Part shown: positions 6,222 through 11,119 of the stretch, piece by piece
Layout: each line of letters begins with the position of its first letter
How positions within the stretch are numbered: position 1 is the first letter of the stretch
NCBI GenBank assembly: GCA_025350085.1
Contig: JANXYI010000400.1
Location: forward strand, 1 to 11,119
DNA: 11,119 nucleotides
Direction: 5' to 3'
Source: Deltaproteobacteria bacterium
Lineage (GTDB): Bacteria; Desulfobacterota; Desulfovibrionia; Desulfovibrionales; Desulfovibrionaceae
Program-made: the position numbers and the translations under genes
The notes under the pieces: model-generated
Told to the model about the DNA's origin: nothing
Database searches by the model: none
The model's input: the letters and a program-made list of their open reading frames with translations, nothing else

Positions 6222-6237
6222 GGAAGCCGAGGCTTCC
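6222..6237. promoter_or_regulatory. Inverted repeat in the peptidase leader
   Basis: GGAAGCC (6222-6228) and GGCTTCC (6231-6237) form a perfect seven-base repeat around GA. On the minus strand it lies between the predicted transcription start (about 6247) and the Shine-Dalgarno (6214-6218). It could be an operator, or an RNA element affecting ribosome access. The two-base gap is too tight for an RNA loop without opening the innermost pair, which favours a DNA site. Confidence 0.35.
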
Positions 6238-6253
6238 TCCGTGATTTCCGTCA

Positions 6254-6282
6254 GGCATAAGCGCCCGGGCGGGTGCGGTCAA
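6254..6282 (-). promoter_or_regulatory. Sigma-70-like promoter for the M15 peptidase gene
   Basis: Reading the minus strand, TTGACC (plus coordinates 6277-6282) and TATGCC (6254-6259) are separated by exactly 17 bases. The -35 matches consensus in five of six positions and the -10 in three of six. The predicted start near 6247 would leave a leader of about 38 bases before the GTG at 6209. Confidence 0.5.
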
Positions 6283-6365
6283 CGCCGTGGCAAGGCCCGG
6301 CTCTGGGCTGGGACCCGACAGCCTGTTGCGACGACTGAAAGAGCGACAATATTGTGCCCAGACCC

Positions 6366-6394
6366 TTTCCAAAACAGAAATCCTGTGCTATATG
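6366..6394 (+). promoter_or_regulatory. Candidate extended -10 promoter for the membrane-protein operon
   Basis: TTTCCA (6366-6371) and TATATG (6389-6394) are separated by 17 bases, and the -10 is preceded by TG-C (6386-6388), the extended -10 motif. The start would be near 6401, leaving a leader of about 214 bases. The palindrome ACAATATTGT (6346-6355), just upstream of the -35, is a possible activator site. Confidence 0.4.
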
Positions 6395-6614
6395 AAGAGA
6401 AGCTGAGCACTCACTCACCTGACAGTCAGACCCTCGAAGTTCAGGAACCAGCCAGCCGTCTGGCAGAACAACAAGGAGATGAGCCAACGACACACCCCCC
6501 TCAGAATGGCAGATCGCCCGTTTTTCCGGCCAAGCCTGAACCCAACGCCTCCAGACCGCCCGCTGGCTCACGAGGCATCAACGAAAATGAACCGGCACAC
6601 AAAGGAGTAAAGCA

Positions 6615-7079
6615 ATGACGCTTGCTATTTTGATGCTGCACGCCTTGCTCGGGATGTTCTTCATCCTGGCCGCAGGCTTCGTGTATGTCGACACCCTGAG
6701 CGCCTGCGCGCTGAACCTGCAACGCATCCGGCTCATGAGCCGCGCGGTGGCGGTCCTGATATGGGTGACGTACCTTATCGGCGGCTGGTGGTACGTGGTG
6801 CATTATGCCCCGGAAAAGGGCTACATCCTCAAGGGGCCCTGGCCGTTCGCCCACGACTTTTTCATGGAGACCAAGGAACACGTGCTCATGGCCCTGTTGC
6901 TTCTGGCGACGCTCCTGCCCATCGCCGCAGGCAATGACCTCATCGGCTCCAAGCCCGCGCGCCAGCTCGTGCTGTGGATTGCGGCCCTGCTCGTCCTGAC
7001 CGGGGTGGGCGTGGAAGGCGCTGGAGCAATCATCAGCATGGGGGCCAAGGTCGCCCTGCTGCCCGTGGTAGGAGGTTAA
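6615..7079 (+). CDS. Four-helix integral membrane protein of unknown function with conserved-looking histidines
   Basis: This 154-residue, very hydrophobic protein has AAAGGAG seven bases before its ATG. Predicted membrane helices are about 2-24, 42-62, 88-105 and 116-140. Between helices 2 and 3 lies a distinctive loop, WWYVVHYAPEKGYILKGPWP then FAHDFFMETKEHV. Histidines at 9, 63, 80 and 89 sit in or beside helices, an arrangement compatible with haem or metal binding as in small b-type cytochromes, but this is inference and no family signature is recognised. It is followed after 4 bases by a second small membrane protein, and both precede a terminator, so they form a two-gene operon and probably one complex. 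There is no signal peptide separate from helix 1. Confidence 0.82.
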   Translation: MTLAILMLHALLGMFFILAAGFVYVDTLSACALNLQRIRLMSRAVAVLIWVTYLIGGWWYVVHYAPEKGYILKGPWPFAHDFFMETKEHVLMALLLLATLLPIAAGNDLIGSKPARQLVLWIAALLVLTGVGVEGAGAIISMGAKVALLPVVGG

Positions 7080-7083
7080 GGCC

Positions 7084-7401
7084 ATGAGTACCACACTGAA
7101 CGCCAATACCAGGGGCTTTGCCCTGTCCGTGGCCATCACCAGCATCCTCAGCACGCTTCTGGTCATCGCCAAGGAACTCAACGAGGGCCTGCTCAAGTTC
7201 ATGAAGGCCGTCACCGTGCACCACTGGGTGACGCACGGCATCTTTGACGTCGTGATTTTTCTGGCCTTGGGCTTCCTGCTCTCCAAGAGCAACAGCGGCC
7301 AGGGTCCGGCCATTGAGGACGAGAAGCTGACCACGGTTCTTGTCAGCTGCTTTTTGCTCAGCAGCGTCGGAATCGCCGCGTTCTACCTCATCCACGGCTG
7401 A
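7084..7401 (+). CDS. Three-helix small membrane protein, partner of the preceding gene
   Basis: This 105-residue protein has a strong AGGAGG (7070-7075) eight bases before its ATG. The ribosome binding site lies inside the end of the upstream gene, which points to coupling. Predicted helices are about 11-30, 52-67 and 82-103. The helix-2 approach contains VTVHHWVTHG with His46, His47 and His51, and His104 lies at the C-terminus. The loop after helix 2 is polar and acidic (SKSNSGQGPAIEDEKL). With the preceding gene it makes a histidine-rich membrane pair that could bind haem or metal. That is a hypothesis from residue pattern only. I do not recognise either family. The operon ends at the hairpin terminator downstream. 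Confidence 0.8.
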   Translation: MSTTLNANTRGFALSVAITSILSTLLVIAKELNEGLLKFMKAVTVHHWVTHGIFDVVIFLALGFLLSKSNSGQGPAIEDEKLTTVLVSCFLLSSVGIAAFYLIHG

Positions 7402-7460
7402 GGCAAGGACGATGGGCGGCTGATCGCCCACAGACCCTGCGTGTAGGCGCCGGGTCATCT

Positions 7461-7508
7461 GCGTCAGACCGGGGCGGGAAAACTCCCGTCCCGGTCTGAA
7501 CGCCTTTT
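7461..7508 (+). terminator. Intrinsic terminator of the membrane-protein operon
   Basis: Arms 7464-7479 and 7484-7499 form a 16-pair stem (one G-T pair) with an AAAC loop. The stem can extend by GCG/CGC across a one-base bulge and is followed by CTTTT (7504-7508). A smaller hairpin, TGGGCG (7413-7418) and CGCCCA (7425-7430), precedes it. Confidence 0.85.
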
Positions 7509-7537
7509 GGGCACCCGGCATGGCCCGGAACCGGCCC

Positions 7538-7566
7538 TTGCCGCGCCGGGCCCGGACGTTTATCCT
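7538..7566 (+). promoter_or_regulatory. Sigma-70-like promoter for the M16 protease gene
   Basis: TTGCCG (7538-7543) and TATCCT (7561-7566) are separated by exactly 17 bases, each matching consensus in four of six positions. The start near 7573 leaves a leader of about 58 bases. It lies just after the upstream terminator, which makes this the logical transcription start. Confidence 0.5.
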
Positions 7567-7618
7567 GTCACCCGGCATCACCCCCCCAGAACCGCGCCAG
7601 CAACCCGCCATTTTTGCG

Positions 7619-7624
7619 AAGGAG
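7619..7624 (+). promoter_or_regulatory. Shine-Dalgarno fixing the start at 7631
   Basis: AAGGAG lies six bases before the ATG at 7631. It excludes the in-frame start at 7520, which would lie upstream of the promoter -35 and would bury the signal peptide. Confidence 0.75.
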
Positions 7625-7630
7625 CCCCCC

Positions 7631-10327
7631 ATGCGCCGCACCCTGTCCTGGCTCGCCCCGATCCTTGTGCTGCTCCTGGCGGCCAGCGCCCTGGCTGCCC
7701 CGAAGAAATCGGCCGTACGCTCGGTCCCGGCCACCGCCGACGTCACAGCAACCCTCCCGACGGAGGTTCCCGGCGCGGGCAACACCCTGGTGCGCCTGAA
7801 GAACGGCATGACCGTGCTGGTGCGCGAGGACGACCGCTTCCCGCTGGCGAACATCCGCATCCTGGTGCACGCGGGCTCGGCCTACGAGACGCCCGCCCAG
7901 GCGGGCATCAGCCACGTGCTGGAGCACATGGTCTTCAAGGGCGCGGGCGATATGCCCGCAGGCGAGGTGGCCCGGCGCATCGAGGCCGCGGGCGGCAGCC
8001 TGAACGCGGGCACCAGCTTCGACCACACCACCTACTACGTCGAGGTGCCGGACCAGGCCTGGAAGCTCGGCCTGGCCACGGTGGTGGACATGACGCTTAA
8101 GCCCACCCTGGACCCCAGGGAACTCACGAGCGAGAAGGAGGTCGTGCTGGCCGAGCTCAAGCGCGGCGAGGACACCCCGGGCAACATGCTCTTTCAGACC
8201 CTGCAGAAGATGCTCTGGGTCGGCACCAGCTACGAGTGGCCGGTCATCGGCTTCACCGACACCGTGCGTGCCGTCACCAGCCAGTCCATGCGCGAGTATA
8301 TCGCGCCCCTGTACCAGCCGCAGAACATGCTGCTCTGCGTGGTGGGCCGGGTCAAGGCGGCCGAGGTCGTGCCCGAGGCCGAGCGCCTGCTGGGCGGCCT
8401 GCAGAACACCAACCGGATCATTCCGCCCGTGCCCTTTCCCGCGCCCAAGGCCGGCACGCCGCGCCTGACCGTGGTGCCCGGCCCCTGGAACAAGCTGCAC
8501 CTGGGGCTGGCCTTCCCGGCCCCGGACTTCCTCTCGGCCAAGATGGCCGGGCTGGACGTGCTGGCCCAGATCCTGGGCGGCGACGACACCTCCCGGCTGT
8601 ACCGCACATTCAAGTACGACAGGCGCCTGGTGGACACCATCAGCGTGGGCAGCAGCAATCAGGAGCGCTCCGGAATGCTCATGGTCAGCGCCGTGCTCGA
8701 TGCGGACAAGCTGCCGGAGTTCTGGGACGCGCTCACAAGCGAGCTGGCCGCCTTTGATCCCGCGTCCATCACCGACCAGGAACTGGCGCGAGCCCGCACG
8801 AACATCGAGGCCGGGCTGTTCCTGAGCAAGGAAACGCTCTCTGGCCTGGCCGGGAAGATCAGCCAGCAGTACGCCTTTGAGAACGGCCCCCAGGGCGAGA
8901 CCAACTATCTCCAGGCCGTGGCGGCCCTGGACCGCGCGGAGCTCACCATTCTGTACCGCGAATTCTTCCGGCCAGAACAACTCTCGGTGGCCGTGCTCAC
9001 CCCCGAGGGCGTGAGCGTGGAGGCCGCCCCGCTGCTGGCCACGCTCCAGGCGCGCTGGCCGGGCAAGGCCCTGGCCCAGGGCCAGATGAGCGCCGCCAGC
9101 CGCCAGGCCGAGCGCCAGGTGGCCCTGCCCGGCGGCGGCACCCTGGTGCTCCTGCCCGACACGACCCTGCCCTACACGGCCCTGTCCCTGGCCTGGCCCG
9201 GCGGCGACGGCCTGCTTGCGCCCTCGGAGCAGGGCCTGGCCACGCTCGCGGCCTCGCTGCTGACGCGGGGAACGAAGACGCGCAGCGCCAACCAGGTGGA
9301 GGACTTCCTCGCCGACCGGGCCGCGAGCCTGGGCGCGGGCGCGGGCAGCGAGACCTTCAGCCTGAACGCCAAGTTCCCCAGCCGCTTCAGCGCGGACATG
9401 CTGGGCCTCGTGCGCGAGACGCTCACCAGCCCGGCCTTTGCGCCAAAGGAGCTGGCCCGCGCCAAGGAAGACCAGCTGAACGCCATCAAGCGCAGCGAGG
9501 ACCAGCCCGTGAGCTTGCTCTTCCGCAACCTGCCGGGCATCCTGTACGAAAGCGCCCCGCACAGCTTCAAGCGCCTGGGCCAGGCCGAGACCGTGGCCAG
9601 GATGACCGCGGCCCAGGCCAGGGGGTTCTGGGCGCGGCAGTCGCGCCAGCGCTTTGTGCTCTCGGTCTGCGGCCAGTTCGACGAGGCCCAGGTCCAGGCC
9701 TTTGCTTTGGCCCTGGAAAAGGATCTGCACGAGGCGGCCCAGGGCTACAGCCTGAAGACCCCGGCCTGGAACCCCAAGACAAACAAGGTCCTGAGCCTCA
9801 AGGGCCGCAAGCAGTCGCACCTGCTGGTGGTCTTCCCGGCCCCGGGCCGCGCGGACCAGGAGGCCAGCGCCCGACTGTCGGTCCTGCGCGCAGCCCTGGC
9901 CGGCCAGAGCGGCCTGCTCTTCCGCGATCTGCGCGACCGCCAGGGCCTGGGCTACACGGTGACGGCCTTCCTCTCCCAGGGCAAGCTGGCCGGCTTCATG
10001 GCCTTCTACATCGCCTCGGACCCGGACAAGATCCCCCAGGCGCTCGAAGGCTTCCGCAAGGCCGCAGCAAGCATCGGCGTGAGCGCCCTGCCCGAGGCCG
10101 AGCTTGAACGCGCCAAGAACATCCTCTCCGGGGAATACTACCAGGATCGCCAGGCCCTGCTCTCCCGCAGCCGCGAGGCCGCCGGGGCGCTGGTGCAAGG
10201 CTTCCCCCGCGACGCGGAGCTCAAGCTCGTGGAGCAGGCCCAGAAGCTCAGCGCCGAGGACGTGCGCCAGGCGGCTGCGGCCGTGCTGAAGTGGGACCAG
10301 GCCTTTGTGGTCCAGGTGGAGCCGTAG
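7631..10327 (+). CDS. Exported M16-family zinc metalloprotease (two-half, pitrilysin-like)
   Basis: This 898-residue protein has a signal peptide at residues 1-23 (RRTLSWLAPILVLLLAASALA), so it works in the periplasm or outside. The N-terminal half carries the inverted zinc motif HVLEH (His95, catalytic Glu98, His99) inside AGISHVLEHMVFKG, with the third ligand Glu175 in VVLAELKRGED, 76 residues after His99 as in the M16 family. AGGSLNAGTSFDHTTYYVEVP (120-140) is also typical. An M16_C region follows to about 400. The second half begins near 498 and has no HxxEH (GLATLAASLLTRG occupies the place). It keeps the substrate-binding Arg/Tyr motif LRDRQGLGYTV near residue 770. The usual architecture is one active and one inactive half forming a clam-shell chamber that degrades peptides. 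It is monocistronic or read through into the YbjQ gene. No terminator is seen after it. Substrate unknown. Confidence 0.93.
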   Translation: MRRTLSWLAPILVLLLAASALAAPKKSAVRSVPATADVTATLPTEVPGAGNTLVRLKNGMTVLVREDDRFPLANIRILVHAGSAYETPAQAGISHVLEHMVFKGAGDMPAGEVARRIEAAGGSLNAGTSFDHTTYYVEVPDQAWKLGLATVVDMTLKPTLDPRELTSEKEVVLAELKRGEDTPGNMLFQTLQKMLWVGTSYEWPVIGFTDTVRAVTSQSMREYIAPLYQPQNMLLCVVGRVKAAEVVPEAERLLGGLQNTNRIIPPVPFPAPKAGTPRLTVVPGPWNKLHLGLAFPAPDFLSAKMAGLDVLAQILGGDDTSRLYRTFKYDRRLVDTISVGSSNQERSGMLMVSAVLDADKLPEFWDALTSELAAFDPASITDQELARARTNIEAGLFLSKETLSGLAGKISQQYAFENGPQGETNYLQAVAALDRAELTILYREFFRPEQLSVAVLTPEGVSVEAAPLLATLQARWPGKALAQGQMSAASRQAERQVALPGGGTLVLLPDTTLPYTALSLAWPGGDGLLAPSEQGLATLAASLLTRGTKTRSANQVEDFLADRAASLGAGAGSETFSLNAKFPSRFSADMLGLVRETLTSPAFAPKELARAKEDQLNAIKRSEDQPVSLLFRNLPGILYESAPHSFKRLGQAETVARMTAAQARGFWARQSRQRFVLSVCGQFDEAQVQAFALALEKDLHEAAQGYSLKTPAWNPKTNKVLSLKGRKQSHLLVVFPAPGRADQEASARLSVLRAALAGQSGLLFRDLRDRQGLGYTVTAFLSQGKLAGFMAFYIASDPDKIPQALEGFRKAAASIGVSALPEAELERAKNILSGEYYQDRQALLSRSREAAGALVQGFPRDAELKLVEQAQKLSAEDVRQAAAAVLKWDQAFVVQVEP

Positions 10328-10435
10328 GCCTGTTAGCCCTTGATAGAGGGGCCGAGGTTGGGCTACAGGGTGCGGAACACAGGCGCGGACAGCGGCGGAG
10401 CGTTCCATTTGACGCCCCCCCGGCGCGCAAGGGCG

Positions 10436-10441
10436 AGGAGG
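10436..10441 (+). promoter_or_regulatory. Shine-Dalgarno fixing the start at 10446
   Basis: AGGAGG is four bases before the ATG at 10446 and only one base before the in-frame GTG at 10443. The ATG is therefore the better start, though the spacing is slightly short. Confidence 0.65.
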
Positions 10442-10445
10442 CGTG

Positions 10446-10784
10446 ATGGCCATATTCAACAGCGGCGGCCGCAAGACCAAACCCGTGGAGGAGGAGCCCA
10501 AGAACGATCCGCGCCTGGGCCTCGCCAAGGACCACTACATGGCCGGGCGCTTCAAGATCGTGACCATCGACTCCGTGCCCGGACGCGAGATCCTGGGCAC
10601 CTTCGGGCTCATCGTCTGCCGCAGCTACACCTTTGACAACGCCTTTTACGGCCTCATCGCCCAGGCGCTGGAGGTCAACGCCGACGCGGTGCTCGGCTAC
10701 CGCGAGACCGTGGCCTTCCACCCCGAGGGCGACAAGTACTACTCCTGCTACGGCACGGCCGTGCGCCTGAAGCCCGTAAAATAA
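10446..10784 (+). CDS. YbjQ-family (UPF0145, heavy-metal-binding-domain-like) protein
   Basis: This 112-residue cytosolic protein has no signal peptide. After a charged N-terminal tail (1-35) comes the YbjQ core. It contains IVTIDSVPGREILGTFGLIVCRSY (38-61), with the conserved Pro-Gly before the first turn, an Ala-rich helix (IAQALEVNADAVLGY, 71-85) and the closing GTAVRLKP (103-110). The family forms a pentameric barrel and has been labelled heavy-metal binding, but no physiological role is well established. Cys58 and Cys101 are present, and I cannot say whether they bind metal. It begins 118 bases after the protease stop and ends at a strong bidirectional terminator. Co-transcription with the protease is possible. 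The acidic, lysine-rich extension at the N-terminus is not part of the core. Confidence 0.85.
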   Translation: MAIFNSGGRKTKPVEEEPKNDPRLGLAKDHYMAGRFKIVTIDSVPGREILGTFGLIVCRSYTFDNAFYGLIAQALEVNADAVLGYRETVAFHPEGDKYYSCYGTAVRLKPVK

Positions 10785-10797
10785 CGCCCGGCGGACA

Positions 10798-10840
10798 ACA
10801 CAAAAGCCCCGGAACCTGCGCGGTTCCGGGGCTTTTGTGT
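10798..10840. terminator. Bidirectional intrinsic terminator (perfect 19-bp stem)
   Basis: Arms 10798-10816 and 10822-10840 are perfectly complementary with a TGCGC loop. The GC core (GCCCCGGAACC) is flanked by AAAA on one side and TTTT on the other, so it works as an intrinsic terminator in both directions. It sits between the convergent YbjQ gene and the minus-strand CBS gene. Confidence 0.9.
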
Positions 10841-10889
10841 GCCCCGACGCCCAACGAGGGGCCCCCGCAGGGGCCGCCCGGCTGGCGCG

Positions 10890-11119
10890 CTAAAGCATGT
10901 CGGCTGCGAGCGCGCGGTAGAGGTCGGCCACCAGGACCACGCCGAGCACCGCGCCGTTCTCCTCCACCACGGCCCAGCCGCGCTTGCGGCGCAGGAAGAG
11001 CTCCAGCACCACGGGCAGCGGGTCGCCGGGCTTAAGCACCGGCACGTCGGGCTCCAGGTGTCCGGCCAGCGGCGTCTGGGCGCAAACGGCGCTGGCCCGG
11101 GCAAAGGCCTTGTCGAAGT
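10890..11119 (-). CDS. C-terminal part of a CBS-domain protein (partial, runs off the window)
   Basis: Reading the minus strand from the window edge gives 75 residues before the TAG (10890-10892). The N-terminus lies beyond 11119. The visible segment contains the second half of a CBS domain: VPVLKPGDPLPVVLELFLRR, then KRGWAVVEENGAVLGVVLVADLYRAL, with the characteristic hydrophobic-Val-Glu-Gly...Gly-Val-Val...Asp-Leu pattern. CBS domains bind adenine nucleotides and regulate attached enzymes, channels or transporters. The partner domain is outside the window, so the full protein cannot be named. It ends close to the bidirectional terminator and is convergent with the YbjQ gene. Confidence 0.75.
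   Translation of the reverse strand, partial: FDKAFARASAVCAQTPLAGHLEPDVPVLKPGDPLPVVLELFLRRKRGWAVVEENGAVLGVVLVADLYRALAADML

Larger units (their letters stand above)
6219..6614. other. Gene-free divergent intergenic region of lower GC
   Basis: No convincing gene lies in these roughly 400 bases. An open frame 6241-6618 exists on the + strand, but its third codon positions are mixed rather than GC-dominated, its product is a low-complexity Pro/Glu/Ser string, and it spans promoters on both strands. The region holds the minus-strand peptidase promoter (6254-6282), a palindrome ACAATATTGT (6346-6355), a + strand extended -10 promoter candidate (6366-6394), a palindrome CTGACAGTCAG (6419-6429) and the ribosome binding site of the membrane-protein gene (AAAGGAG, 6601-6607). 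The leader from about 6401 to 6614 is over 200 bases and may be regulatory RNA. I see no recognisable riboswitch. Confidence 0.6.

Noticed and set aside
6241..6618. 125-residue + strand ORF overlapping the first membrane-protein start by four bases
   Set aside because: Third codon positions are mixed instead of GC-rich, the product is low-complexity without domains, and the frame runs across promoter-like elements on both strands. The ATGA overlap with 6615 looks coincidental.
7520..7630. N-terminal extension of the M16 protease from the ATG at 7520
   Set aside because: It lies upstream of the promoter -35 (7538), has no ribosome binding site, and would hide the signal peptide that begins properly at 7631.
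10340..10369. Possible promoter TTGATA-N18-TACAGG before the YbjQ gene
   Set aside because: The -35 is good but the -10 is poor and the spacing is 18. It is not strong enough to list as a feature, so the gene could equally be read from the protease promoter.
7568..10528. 986-residue minus-strand open frame opposite the M16 protease
   Set aside because: It is a shadow created by GC-rich codons. The product is Gly/Ala/Arg/His-rich without domain patterns, while the + strand carries clear M16 motifs. The same reasoning removes the long minus-strand frames opposite the pilus genes (1145-2437, 2471-4189).
10748..11104. 118-residue minus-strand frame at the right end
   Set aside because: It runs through the terminator and overlaps, in another frame, the sequence that reads as a CBS domain. 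It is Trp/Cys/Arg-rich and lacks any family pattern.

Overview
This is a high-GC bacterial window. Most codons in the real genes end in G or C, which is why long antisense shadow ORFs are common. No tRNA, rRNA, CRISPR array, insertion sequence or integrase is visible. The gene content (MSHA/type II-like pseudopilins, secreted peptidases, YbjQ and CBS proteins) fits a Gram-negative proteobacterium. A Desulfovibrio-like sulfate reducer would suit the style of the DNA, but that is a guess, because no taxonomic marker gene is present.

Region 1 (1-5190, + strand) is the tail end of a type IV pilus locus of MSHA/type II pseudopilin type. A 55-residue small protein (4-171) is followed by a short gap with a candidate sigma-54 promoter (216-231). 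A tightly packed run of four class III signal-peptide proteins comes next. They occur in the order GspH-like (255-803), GspI-position (793-1227), GspJ/MshO/PilW-like (1235-1741) and GspK/PilX/MshP-like (1751-3907). In type II secretion and type IV pilus systems this set forms the filament tip. The K-like protein is the standout: 718 residues, no Glu at position 5 of the mature pilin helix, and two concanavalin-A-fold modules (an L-type-lectin-like domain carrying a calcium-loop-like motif, then a LamG-like domain). It looks like a tip-displayed lectin adhesin. A 99-residue secreted protein of unknown function (3918-4217) and a secreted plant/papaya-type glutaminyl-peptide cyclotransferase (4306-5190) follow on the same strand.

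Region 2 (5191-6614) holds a perfect 20-bp stem-loop between convergent genes, then a minus-strand exported M15 (VanY/endolysin-like) zinc peptidase with its own promoter (6254-6282). A gene-free, lower-GC stretch of almost 400 bases follows, carrying promoter-like signals and palindromes.

Region 3 (6615-7508) encodes two small, histidine-bearing integral membrane proteins in a two-gene operon closed by a strong intrinsic terminator. Their function is not recognised.

Region 4 (7538-10840) has a sigma-70-like promoter driving an 898-residue exported M16 zinc protease (one active half and one degenerate half). A 112-residue YbjQ-family protein and a perfect bidirectional terminator follow. The window ends in the C-terminal part of a minus-strand CBS-domain protein (10890 to the edge).
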